In this document: positions 45,115-55,651 of the stretch, one piece after another
Layout: each line of letters starts with the position of its first letter
How positions within the stretch are numbered: position 1 is the first letter of the stretch
Origin: Coniochaeta sp. PMI_546
Taxonomy: Eukaryota > Ascomycota > Sordariomycetes > Coniochaetales > Coniochaetaceae
DNA: 64,000 nt
Assembly (NCBI GenBank): GCA_021432605.1
Contig: MU271144.1
Span: forward strand, 2,042,606 to 2,106,605
Reading direction: 5' to 3'
Notes under the pieces: generated by a model
What the model saw: only the letters and a program-made list of their open reading frames with translations
Database searches by the model: none
Told to the model about the DNA's origin: nothing
Position numbers and translations under genes: made by a program

Positions 45115-48100
45115 ATGTCGAGCCTTGCGCGCAAGATCCTCATATGTGCCGCAGTTGACGGTTTAGTTATACATCCCATCAACTCCAAGAAAGAACAACG
45201 ACCCTCTCCTCCTCTCAAGCTCAAATACGGCGATGCCTCCATATCTCCAATCAGCCGTGAGGCACTTCCAGACATATCCAAGAGCAACTCTTCATTTGAG
45301 GCCTTCGGCATAGTCGGTTAGTCCTCACTCGCTTTCTGAGCCTAGATTCACCGCCCTCTGACCCCTATTCTAGGTCTTATAACCGTTTCCCGCTTCAGCT
45401 ACCTGATTACCATCACCCGGCGCCAACAAGTAGCCCAGATCCGCGGCTCGCCCATCTACGTCGTCACCGAAGTGGCCCTGACACCCTGCAATTCCTACCA
45501 AGACGCCAACGCAGCGGTGGCAAGTACGGCAGCCGCTCTGAAACGCCAGCAAGAATCAGACAATGCCGACGCGGATGACGACAGCTCGGACAACGATGAA
45601 CTCTCAGCCTCTCCACCAGTAGAATCAGCAGACCCGGACCCGACCTCGGAGGACGAGGAACGGCCGGTGAACGTTCACCGTCGCAGCAACAGCAGTATTG
45701 CTGAGGATGTCATCAGCAGGAAAGGCAGCTATGGCCGATTCGCGCAGCGATGGTTCAGCCGGACCGGCTGGGCATCGGACCAGAAGCGGAATATGGGATT
45801 GACCACTGTTGACAAGGACGAGCAGATAGACCAACCCCAGAAGAAGGCAGAGGACCAGAAGCCCGAGGTTGAGAGTGCTGCAGCGGCCGTGCAACCGCTA
45901 CCCGAGAACAGCGAAGACGCTGCCGGCACTGGGGTTGGCGACACGGAGGACACTTCCAAGGGCGCCATTAAGGCGGCAAAGGTAGCAGCTGTCGACGATC
46001 CAAACATACCAGCTGCGGGTGGGCTCCTGCCCAAGCTGCTGAGAACAACGCAGATCTTGTTTGGCTCGAGTCGGAGCTTCTTTTTCTCTTACGACTACGA
46101 CATCACCCGCAGCGCGCTGAACACAACCTCGGCGCCGCTGATACCGCTGCATGAGCATGCTGACCCCCAGTTCTTCTGGAACCGGAACATCATCCGTCCT
46201 TTTATCGATGCGGGCGCAGACGCGTTCGCCCTACCGCTCATGCAAGGGTTCGTCGGCCAGAGGTCTTTCGTCGTGGATAGCCAACCACCTCAGACGGACG
46301 ATGGTCCGGCAAAGGACTCTGTTGAGCTGAGCAGTATCCCCGCTGATGCTGACCGAAAGGAGGAGCCCGCGCAGGGTGACCAGAAGCCTACATCAGACCA
46401 GGGTCAACTGCGGGCGTCTCAGAAACAATTTGACATCACAATCATATCTCGCCGGTCCGTAAAGCGCGCCGGCATGCGGTTCCTACGGCGAGGCGTGGAC
46501 GAGGAAGGCAATGTTGCCAACTCTGTTGAGTCGGAGCAGATCTTGTCGCCCTCGGGGTGGGATCCGGCAGCCAAGGTGTATTCGTTCGTGCAAATTCGCG
46601 GTAGCATTCCGCTCTTCTTCACGCAGTCACCTTACTCACTAAAGCCTGCGCCGGTCATTCAGCATTCGCCCGAGAAGAACTTTTCGGCAATGAAGTTGCA
46701 CTTTGATGGCCTTGAACGGAGGTATCGCAAACTGCAGATTGTCAATCTCGTGGAGAAGCACGGTAGTGAGGCTACCATTGGGGAAGCGTATGAGAAAAAT
46801 GTTCGGCGGCTGAATGAGGAGGCAAGAGAGCATGCCAGTGATGCGGATACGGGGGAGGTCGACAAGATACCCTTTGAGTGGTTCGATTTTCACGACGCCT
46901 GCCGCGGTATGAAGTTCGAGAATGTCGCTCTTCTGCTTCAGACGCTGGGGGAGAAGCTGGAAAGCTTCGGCAGCACGGCGATCGTGGGTGAACATGCCAT
47001 CACTACTCAGTCCGGGGTGCTACGGACCAACTGTATGGACTGTTTAGACAGAACGAACGTCTGCCAGAGTTCCTTTGCGAAGTACATGCTGGATCAGCAG
47101 CTGAAGGAGCAAGGATTTGATCTGGGCGCGCAGACTGACCAGGTCATGTCTTGGTTCAATACCTTGTGGGCGGACAATGGAGACGCTATTTCCAAACAGT
47201 ATGCCTCGACTGCTGCCATGAAGGGAGACTATACACGAACGAAGAAGAGGAACTACCGTGGTGCCCTAATGGATGCTGGCCTGGGCCTCACACGGTTCTA
47301 CAATGGGTGAGTTAGACTGGCACATATCTTGCTGTTGTACGCCGGACTAACAAACACCATAGCATGGTCAACGATTTCTTCCTACAAGCAACAATCGACT
47401 TCCTGCTCGGCAACGTCACATCCCTCGTCTTCGAAGAATTCCAAGCCACGATGATGACCAAGGACCCCGCCGTATCAATGGCCAAGATGCGCGAACAAGC
47501 CATCGAACTCTGTCAGAAACGAGTCATCGAGGACGAAAAGGAGGAGTTTATCGGTGGGTGGACGATGCTGACGCCTCGTACGCCGGATACCGTCAGGGCG
47601 CAGACACTGGAGGAGGCGGTGCTGCTCCTGACCGACGCTGCGCTCTATCTCTGTCGTTTCGACTGGAACCTCGACAAAGTCAGCTCCTTCGACCGCGTCG
47701 ATCTGGCGCACGTACAGAGTATCCGCTTCGGCACCTACGTCACGTCGACCTTCTCCGCCGCCCAGACGGACGAGGAGAAGAATGTCGGCCTGGTGGTGGA
47801 GTACAAGCCCGGCAGCAACGACATCACCCGTATCAACACCCGGACCCTCTCCACGCTGTCGAGCCTCGGCTCCAGGGCCAAGGGTAAGCCGACCCTCTCC
47901 TCTGAGGGAGGAGACCAGGCATCCGCGAATACAAATCTGGGACTGGTAGGGAACCTGCTGGGTCGCTCCCGCGCACAAGCAGAAGAACCAGCGCGGAAGA
48001 TTGTGCTCAAGGCGCTGTACACGACCACATCGCTCGCCGACCCGGCGCTCAAGGACCCCGGTGGCGGTGTTGGTGGCGGCGAGCCGGTGAATAAGCTCAC

Positions 48101-48302
48101 GGAGATACAGCAGGTCGTTACCGTGGCGGCTGAGATTGACAGGCTGGCTGTGAAGAAGCAGCCTGGCCGGTTCGAGGGAAAGAGCGAGAGCGAACGGTCG
48201 CTGGTAGAGAAGGCGGATATCGTGTCTCTTGCGGAGGCGAGGAGGACAACGGGGCTTTTTGAGCAGATTGGGCATTCTATCAAGAGGATGGTCTGGGCTT
48301 AG
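45115..48302 (+). CDS. Sac-domain phosphoinositide phosphatase (Sac2/INPP5F-like)
   Basis: Exons 45115-45316, 45374-47306 and 47363-48302 give 1024 aa; introns are 57 and 56 nt and both junctions keep the frame (FGIVG-LITVS; FYNG-MVNDFF). The Sac domain starts at the N-terminus (ARKILICAAVDGLVI; LITVSRFSYLITITRRQQVAQI) and is interrupted by a long acidic Ser/Ala-rich insert of about 200 residues. It resumes with FFFSYDYDITRS and FFWNRNIIRPF, and holds the catalytic CX5R motif in RTNCMDCLDRTNVCQ, with Cys621 as the nucleophile. After it comes an hSac2-type homology region (about 760-870; LTDAALYLCRFDWNLDKVSSF). That layout points to the Sac2/INPP5F branch and not classic ER Sac1, so the likely substrate is PI4P on endosomal or secretory membranes. 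Substrate and place are inferred from the family. No C-terminal membrane segment is seen, unlike Sac1. Confidence 0.9.
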
Positions 48303-48661
48303 AAGTGACTGAGGCATGGTGGTTAGAGAAGGGGAAATAATATATACATTGACCCATCGATGTATGTTCATTTACGAGATGGGAGTAAACATGATCCAAT
48401 TGTGAGACGCTTGGAGCATGAACGCGAAGACATGAATCGCCACGATATGGATGAGTTTTCCTGTAGAGCTAACAAGCAAGCTTTCCTCTATGCTACTCTA
48501 ACTGTCATCGGGTATCTCAATGGTAGGAAACCACCATCCGGTTTAATACTGGATTTACATTACGAACCAACACGGTCAAGACTGCTACTGCTCATTTGAC
48601 ACCCGTCAGGATGAAGTGAGGAACGGGGCCCGACCATCATGGCAGCAGGAGCTGTGCGATA
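48303..48661. other. Convergent spacer between the Sac phosphatase gene and bmt6
   Basis: A 359-bp stretch with two 3' UTRs. No gene seen. Confidence 0.6.
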
Positions 48662-49822
48662 CTATTGCAGACGATGGACGTGGACCTGGTGTCGCATGTT
48701 CTCCAACTGGATGGGATAGTCCAGACCCTGCTTGAGGCGAAACCACACCGACTCGTCCGCCTCCAACTTGGCCCACGAACGGCCGTCCCTATCGCCGCTG
48801 AGAACCTTGTCCATCAGCCACTGCATGGGGTATTTCTTTGCCGAGCTGCCCACTCCAACCTCGGAGTAGCTGCCCGCGCTGTCGACGATGAGTAGTAGCG
48901 AGCCGACCGGCAGAGCGGCGGTAAGGGCGCTAAGAAAGAGCGTGGTCTTCCCTAGGCCGCCGGCGGTGAAAAGCTCGTTGAGCGTGAAGCAAACCGTCAC
49001 CAATAGTGGCTTGTCACCGATGATGGACTCGAGCTTCCCACTTGGTAGCGAGAGGACGTCGTGTTGCTCGAATTTAACAGATAACCGGTCCGCGGAGATG
49101 TACGGGTCGGCTGCGGCCGCTGCTGCTTTGGCTGCGGCGTTAGCGTACGGAGACACGGGCGGTGGCGTTGTTAGGCCGGTGTAGAGCTTGTCGATGACCG
49201 ATTTCCACGGGCCGGAGTCGACAATGACCAGTTCCGCGGAGGTGGACTGCTGGACTTTCCCGCGGAGAAAGGCAGCGACTGCGGCCAGCTCGGCGGCACC
49301 TCCTCCAATCGAGACGACTTTAAGGGTCCTTGGCTCTGTGGCAGGCTCTGTCTCGCTGCGGTTGGGATCGTAGTTCGGGTAGAGATGTTCAAGGTTGAAC
49401 TCGACACTAGCGCGGTGTAGCACCCTCTCATAACATAGTGCTCTGGTGGGACTCCATCTCGCGGCGTAGGCGTCGAGATTTTCCTCCTTCCCGAATGCCT
49501 TTTCAAACTCGCGGTTGAAGAGGGCCTGCTTGATTTCCTGTAGGGTCTTGTTCATCTCATCCGGGGAATCGAGCACGGATCTGAATGTGTTGCGGAACAC
49601 GTCAAGCATGAGCTGCTGCTCCTGCGACTGTTCTGGAGCCCATGGTGTTGGTTGTTGTGTGTCTCTTGCAGAAGGCGCTTCTGATGAGTCTGCCTTGGAC
49701 TCTTGTGGTTTCTTCTTTGATTGTGCTGCTTTCTTTGGCTTGGGCCGTGTTGGTTTCTTATCCAGGTCGATCTTGCTCTGATCCCGGTAGCCCCTATTTG
49801 CATTGGGCGTCTTGTGAACCAT
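48662..49822 (-). CDS. bmt6: 25S rRNA (uridine-N3)-methyltransferase, Bmt6 type
   Basis: A single exon of 386 aa. The yeast homologue Bmt6 methylates N3 of U2843 in 25S rRNA in the nucleolus, using S-adenosylmethionine. A basic, Lys/Pro-rich tail (about 50 residues, KKPTRPKPKKAAQSKKKPQ) looks like a nucleolar targeting signal. The Rossmann-type methyltransferase fold follows: motif I is VVSIGGGAAELAAVAAFL (about 168-185), then VIVDSGPW, a low-complexity Ala-rich loop, FEQHDVLSL, and TVCFTLNELFTAG. The end region (YPMQWLMDKVL; ESVWFRLKQGLDYPIQLENMR) is typical of the fungal family. The ATG at 49822 is the first in frame. Assignment to Bmt6 and not Bmt5 is by recall of the family pattern. Divergent from the transketolase gene. 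Confidence 0.85.
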   Translation of the reverse strand: MVHKTPNANRGYRDQSKIDLDKKPTRPKPKKAAQSKKKPQESKADSSEAPSARDTQQPTPWAPEQSQEQQLMLDVFRNTFRSVLDSPDEMNKTLQEIKQALFNREFEKAFGKEENLDAYAARWSPTRALCYERVLHRASVEFNLEHLYPNYDPNRSETEPATEPRTLKVVSIGGGAAELAAVAAFLRGKVQQSTSAELVIVDSGPWKSVIDKLYTGLTTPPPVSPYANAAAKAAAAAADPYISADRLSVKFEQHDVLSLPSGKLESIIGDKPLLVTVCFTLNELFTAGGLGKTTLFLSALTAALPVGSLLLIVDSAGSYSEVGVGSSAKKYPMQWLMDKVLSGDRDGRSWAKLEADESVWFRLKQGLDYPIQLENMRHQVHVHRLQ

Positions 49823-51197
49823 GATGGCTGCGTTGTGGTCACCTAGATGACCAGTCCCGGGGGGCGGTACGTTGGTTACTTTGTTCTGCTGAAGCCGGTC
49901 CTATACTGCCTCAGTGACAAGCAGGACGGGATAACGACGGGTCAGATGGACGAAATAGCCTTAGACACTCATAGATTTACGTTTTTCATGTGAGCCAAAG
50001 ATCGTCTTGAGTTATGCTGTGTAAGGTAGGTATATGATATTCTACGACTTAGTGAGAGACGAAGTTTGATAGTGGGGCATCTGCAAAGTCGTTGCTAAAT
50101 AAACCCTAACCCGAGGGTGTCTACTCTTGCCACACACGCCGCGATATACGCGATATAGACTGGAAAGAAGCCTAAGTGTCACGGCCATGGAGGATATATA
50201 TGAAGCCCTAAACGTAGGTCCAGGTGCCAAGGCAGGGGGAAACAGGACTTACGCACGTGGATGAGCAGACCGCTCGAATAGGCGGAGCGACCTGAGTTCA
50301 GATGCCAGCTCAGTAAGGCGCCGGTCTCGTCACCCCATTTTCGATACCACGGCACCTTAAGCGGCCCTGGCGGCATCCCATGTTTCCCGAGTGGAATATG
50401 TACACTGAGGGACTTGATATCTATCGATCACCTGTTGCTGAGTGAGCGAAAATTGGCTCAGTTTCTGCGCGACTGATCCGCCGTTTCATATGCGGGAACG
50501 AGACAGAAGAACTGGTACAGTCAGCTCTTGATGCCAAATGGTTCCAAACCTCTTGTTAAGCGTCCAAGTTGACTCAGCATGTTATTAAGCTGCCAGAGTG
50601 GGAGTACGGTAACTACTATGTACACTACGCAGTATGATAATGTTGAGGCTGCTGAATCTCCGATAACAGGAAGCCTCCCCCACCGCTGGCGGACCTGGCC
50701 TGAGAATGCCCCGCCACGATAACATTGAGACTAACTGAACTGGCGGATGAAAAGCAATCGACTGAAAAATTGGCAGAAATGAACAGGAGCCATCCCTGTC
50801 GATGAACATGACATTGACCCGAGCGAACCACAGAAGAGGCACAGGCGGCATTAATGGATTGCGGGTAAGGTAGTGAGGAGGCAAAAAAGATGCTACTGCA
50901 CGTACACAGACAGCACATACCTTACAGTCTGGTACCTCTTAGAGCTCCCCAAGCCAAACGTCAGGCACCCCACCTTGACGTCTGAGAAAGGAGGGGCAAA
51001 TAGCGACTCGGGAGGAATAAAACTGACCGGCACCACCCCACCATTGCATATGCCGTCAAACCACGCCTCACCAAAAAGCTTCTTAAGCTCGCTCTCTCTT
51101 TCATCCCCCGAATTAAACGTGCAAACATCATTGTTGACTTCGTGAAGCTTGTCTATTTCCCTTCTTCACCCATATACCCCTTCAGAAATCAGCAAAC
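49823..51197. promoter_or_regulatory. Divergent spacer between bmt6 and the transketolase gene
   Basis: About 1.4 kb. The 100 bases before the transketolase ATG (about 51090-51190) are C/T-rich (CTCGCTCTCTCTTTC, CCCTTCTTCACCC), as is common before highly expressed fungal genes. No gene supported inside. Confidence 0.6.
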
Positions 51198-53787
51198 ATG
51201 AGCTTCTCCGACGTTGACAAGCTCGCCATCAACACGATCCGTGTTCTGGCCGTAAGTCATCTCCTTCACTCACCACCTTCCTATCACCCAGGGGAGCCTT
51301 TCTCCTTGCGCTCTTTACGCTTGTGTGCTTAGTCCGACCCAACAAATGTGCTGGTTTCCCCGCCCCCCGCCGTCATGACGGACATGCTCCGTCGCCCCCG
51401 CCATGGTCCTCACCATGTTGGTATGCGCCGGAGATGAGGCTATCACGAATGTCGTTCCTCTAGACCGTGAATTTCCAGCATCGACACGACCAATTGGCTC
51501 ACAGCGATGTGTTTATAGGCCGATGCTACATTCAATGCCAACTCCGGCCACCCCGGTGCCCCTATGTGAGTTTGCCTTACGCCATGCAAACGCCAGAGTT
51601 CTCACTGACAATGTCTTTCTCAGGGGCATGGCACCTGTTGCCCACGTTCTCTTCAACAAGTTCATGAAGTTCAACCCTAAGAACCCCAAGTGGCTCAACA
51701 GGGATCGATTCGTGCTCTCGTAGGTGCTTCAGAAAACCCAGCCCAGCCCGGAGCGCAAACTAAAACCGATTCTTCTTTCTTTGATAGTAACGGCCACGGA
51801 TGCATGCTCCAGTATGCCCTGCTCCATCTATACGGCTATGAGCTCTCCATCGACGATCTCAAGAACTTCCGCGTAAGTGAGATCCGCTGCCTTGAGACAG
51901 CTTGGTTCCCCTCCGTATCTAATACCACTCGTCTCGGTAGCACATCGACAGCATCACGCCTGGTCACCCCGAGGCTCATGATACCCCCGGTGTTGAGGTT
52001 ACCACCGGTCCCCTGGGCCAGGGCATCTCTAACGCAGTCGGCCTTGCCATCGCCCAAGCACACACGGCCGCGGTATTCAACAAGCCAGGCTTCGACCTCG
52101 TTGACAACTACACATATGCCTTCCTCGGCGATGGCTGCCTCATGGAGGGCGTCTCGAGTGAAGCTTCCTCCCTGGCTGGACACCTTCAGCTCGGCAACCT
52201 GATTGCCATCTGGGACGACAACCACATCTCTATTGATGGTGACACTAACCAAGCATTCACTGAGGATGTTGTCAAGAGGTACGAAGCCTACGGCTGGCAC
52301 GTAGAGTACGTCCATGACGGTGACCACGACCTTGAGGGAATTGCCGCCGCCATCAAGAGGTGTCAGGAAGTCAAGGACAAGCCGTCACTGATCAAGCTTC
52401 GTACCATCATTGGCTTCGGCTCCTTGAAGCAGGGCACCCACGGTGTCCACGGCTCTCCCCTGAAGGCTGATGACATCAAGCAGCTGAAGGAGAAGTTTGG
52501 CTTCAACCCTGAGCAGAGCTTTGTAGTTCCCCAGGAAGTCTACGATCTCTGCCACAAGCACTCTGCCGAGGGTGCGGCTGCTGAGGAGGAGTGGAACAAG
52601 CTCTTCGCCAAGTACGCCGAGCAGTACAAGGAGGAGCACGACGATCTCCTCAGGAGACTGAAGGGCGAGCTTCCCGAGGGTTGGGAGAAGAACCTCCCTG
52701 TCTACACCCCCAACGACCCGGCCGTCGCCTCCCGCAAGCTCTCCGAGACCGTCCTCGGTAAGCTCATCAACATTCTTCCCGAGCTTATCGGTGGATCGGC
52801 AGATCTGACTGGCTCCAACCTGACGATATGGAAGGGTGCCGTCGACTTCCAGCCTCCTTCCACTGGTCTCGGCGACTACTCTGGGCGGTACATCCGCTAC
52901 GGTGTCCGTGAACACGCCATGGGTGCCATCATGAACGGTATTGCTGCTTATGGTACACTCATCCCCTACGGCGGTACTTTCCTCAACTTCGTCTCGTACG
53001 CTGCCGGCGCCGTCCGTCTGTCTTCCCTGTCTCAGGTTCGTGTCATCTGGGTTGCCACCCATGACTCTATCGGCCTCGGCGAGGATGGTCCCACACATCA
53101 GCCGATCGAGACCCTGGCACACTTCCGCGCTCTGCCCAACATGATGGTGTGGCGCCCGGCTGACGGCAACGAGACAAGCGCCGCGTACTACATGGCCATC
53201 ACCCAGAAGCACACCCCCAGCATCCTCGCTCTGTCGCGTCAAAACCTGCCCAATCTCGAGGGCTCCGTCCTCGACAAGGCTATCAAGGGAGGATACGTCC
53301 TCCACGAGCAGGAGGGCGCCGACATCACCCTCGTCTCCACCGGTTCTGAGGTCTGCATCTGCGTTGATGCCGTCAAGGAGCTCAAGGAGAAGCACAACAT
53401 CAAGGCTCGTGTCGTCTCGCTGCCTTGCTTTGAGGTTTTCGATGCTCAGCCCAAGGAGTACCGTCTCAGCGTGCTGCCCGACGGCATCCCGTCGCTGTCG
53501 GTTGAGGTCATGAGCACCATGGGCTGGGAGAGGTATACGCACGAGCAGTTCGGCCTGAACCGCTTCGGTGCTTCCGGTGCTTACAAGGATGTGTACAAGG
53601 TAAGACCCCCCCCTGCTTCTCTGGTCAAGCTTGATATGAGTGTATTTGCTAACGAATTTTCCAACTTCAGAAGTTCGAGTTTACGCCTGAAGGTGTCGCC
53701 AAGCGTGCGGTTGCCACGGTCGACTTCTGGAAGGACGTTCCTAACATCCGGTCGCCCATCAACCGCGCCTTCCAGCAACTGATCTAA
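51198..53787 (+). CDS. tkl1: Transketolase
   Basis: Six exons, 51198-51251, 51519-51565, 51624-51719, 51788-51872, 51941-53599 and 53671-53787, encode 685 aa, the normal length. The first intron is 267 nt; the rest are 58-71 nt. Transketolase moves two-carbon units between sugar phosphates in the non-oxidative pentose phosphate pathway, using thiamine diphosphate and Mg2+ in the cytosol. Visible residues: substrate and cofactor contacts in [49 protein letters not shown]; the ThDP/Mg motif GDGC (157-160) running to the [10 protein letters not shown] stretch; the pyrimidine-domain [18 protein letters not shown] with the catalytic Glu; and [18 protein letters not shown]. Four small 5' exons are typical of this gene in filamentous fungi. 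No mitochondrial or peroxisomal signal is seen. Confidence 0.96.
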
Positions 53788-54064
53788 GCTGCCGTCGCAT
53801 ACGGTGCTTGCCCCTTTTCGACGTCGGCGGCCTCACGTCTTGAAGCTGAAGCCCCTCGTCGTTGATGATGCTGGCTGACGGATGCGAAGCTGAAGCTCTC
53901 GCTTCTCTGATATTGAGCGCAGTTTTTTGAATTCCAGACATTATAAATCTGCAGACTGATTGCTTCAGTAGATAGAGCGCGAGCTGAAGAAAGACTAAAT
54001 GGGAGGAATGAATAGCAAATGACATTTATTTCATTATACATCATGAACATTTGACGATGGTTGA
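53788..54064. other. 3' flank of the transketolase gene
   Basis: Spacer between converging genes; no gene seen. Confidence 0.55.
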
Positions 54065-54145
54065 CTACCTATATACCAACAATCCTACACCACCACCGGC
54101 AACCGCACCCGTGATTGCAATAGCGGCCAAGCTGTCGCCGGCCAT
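54065..54145 (-). other. 26-codon small ORF, or last exon of the gene at 54275-54928
   Basis: An ATG frame encodes a 26-residue peptide, MAGDSLAAIAITG then AVAGGGVGLLVYR. It is one glycine/alanine-rich hydrophobic helix with a basic end, like a membrane tail. A CAG acceptor at 54132-54133 (just upstream of CTTGGCC) is in the right phase to join the donor AG|GTGACG at 54278 of the neighbouring gene through a 147-nt intron. That would give a 238-aa protein with a C-terminal membrane anchor. Both readings are inference. Confidence 0.35.
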
Positions 54146-54274
54146 GCCCAATTAGAAGTGTACATGTCGCCTGGATCTTCAGTTCTTGCCTTCCACAAGC
54201 TCGTCAGTACTTTGCCCAACATCATGCTGGATCGTGCAAAACATCGCCGGTGTGCCTGCTGCAACAACCAAACG

Positions 54275-54928
54275 TCACCTTTCTGCTCCCCCGTCATCCT
54301 CCTCAGCCCACCTCGCCTGTAACCTCCTGCCCACCCTCGCCAATCGAGCAGCAGCAACCCTGGCGTCCGCGATGGTCTGACTCTCCCCATCCGGCGCCAC
54401 CACCACGGCGACCAGCAGAGGCGGCCTTTTCGACCCGTCTCCATCCGTGTCGGCCGGACCCCCTATACCAGCCCCAGGCGAAGTCCCCGCATAGCTCTTG
54501 GGCGTGCGCGAGGACTCGGCGCCGTTCACGTGAGCTTCTCGCGACGCGCTGGGTGGTTGTGAGGGTGGTATGAATGTGTTGAGTACCACTGGCCCGGCCG
54601 TAGTGCTGCTGCTACTGCTGTTGCTGCTGCTTCCGTCGCCGTTGTGGCTCTGGCTGTTGTAAGTAGACACGCACTCGACCATTATCCGGACCGGCGAGCC
54701 GAGGCCGAGGCGCTGGGCGGCCGTGTAGGATGCCAGGGCGGAGCGGCTGAGGGATGTGATTGCGGCGGAGCGGGTGGAGCGAGGATACGGGCGTGTCGCC
54801 GGAGGTGGTGAGGATGGCGGGATGGCGGGCGGGGGAGGGGCGGAGGAGATGATAGGGGTGTCGGCGTTGTCGGAGAGGTGGAGGGTTAGGGAGGGGTGGA
54901 GGAGGGGCAGGTCTTGGAGGCGGGACAT
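54275..54928 (-). CDS. Protein of unknown function (217 aa as an unspliced frame)
   Basis: I do not recognise this gene. The frame runs from MSRLQDLPLLHPSLTLHLSD to DDGGAER-stop. A Pro/Ser-rich stretch (residues 27-50) is followed by a helix (RSAAITSLSRSALASYTAAQ), a strand (GSPVRIMVECVS), a poly-Ser insert, a strand (GPVVLNTFIPP), another low-complexity insert, a strand (PPLLVAVVVAP) and a last helix (ADARVAAARLARVGRRLQARW). This alternation of strands and flanking helices resembles small alpha/beta folds such as roadblock or longin domains, but that is only a shape argument. The 3' end may be spliced to a membrane-tail exon at 54131-54065; the listed stop would then be intronic. It is divergent from the coiled-coil gene at 55652. 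Confidence 0.55.
   Translation of the reverse strand: MSRLQDLPLLHPSLTLHLSDNADTPIISSAPPPPAIPPSSPPPATRPYPRSTRSAAITSLSRSALASYTAAQRLGLGSPVRIMVECVSTYNSQSHNGDGSSSNSSSSSTTAGPVVLNTFIPPSQPPSASREAHVNGAESSRTPKSYAGTSPGAGIGGPADTDGDGSKRPPLLVAVVVAPDGESQTIADARVAAARLARVGRRLQARWAEEDDGGAER
54598..54634. repeat. GCT/CAG-type trinucleotide run
   Basis: A short, imperfect trinucleotide repeat (GTAGTGCTGCTGCTACTGC then TGTTGCTGCTGCTT). On the minus strand it encodes the poly-Ser/Asn insert of the overlapping gene. Such runs vary in length between strains. Confidence 0.6.
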
Positions 54929-55651
54929 TGTGGTTTTGAGCTGCCTTTTTTGCTCTTTTTTTTATATTTTTGCTAAGAGAAGAGGGAGAGGATGTGGTTG
55001 TAGAGGTTAGGGCGAGACTGAGGAGTCATGCGCGGATTGCATAGGCATGTTCGGTTCGATAGAAGGTGCTCTGTGCTGCGGGATCGGGGAGCGAGGGCCA
55101 AGATAATCGTTTTGAGGGACTTCAAGCCCCGATGTCTTGGAAAACGGTTGACAGAAGGGCTAATCTCCAGAACGAGTCAATCCTAGATTAGATATTGGAG
55201 GATATATAGATCAGATATTGATATTTGCTCACTTCCGGAGGCTCGAGGTTTCGTGACGGAGGACGTCGAAGTTGCAAGATGCCACTCAAATTCGCAATGG
55301 AGGAAGGTCCGACCAACTTGACCTACCACAGGAGACTTGCATAGTAGCTGAACCCCTGTTCGCAAGTGTCGTCACTTCCCCGAATCTGCTGTGGCTAGCG
55401 TCGCTGACAGGGGGTTCAATCATGGAGCACGGGCCGTCTTAAGTGGCTAGTTGGCTTACCACAGTCTCTTGGGAAGACAACGCAACCAGCTGGTGCCATT
55501 CCATCCAGCTGTCCTCCCGCGACATTGACTTCTTGTCTTGTAAGACCAAAACCCTCTCTTTAACAACAACATTTGTTTCGACTATTGGACTTCAGGAATT
55601 GCGATATTAACCCAGCCTCCATACCCTACATACTTCCCTGAAACACCCACA
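54929..55651. promoter_or_regulatory. Divergent spacer before the coiled-coil gene
   Basis: A 723-bp region between two outward-facing genes, with a T-rich patch near 54950-54965. No gene seen. Confidence 0.55.

Noticed and set aside
52385-53542. 385-codon minus-strand open frame
   Set aside because: Antisense shadow of the transketolase main exon.
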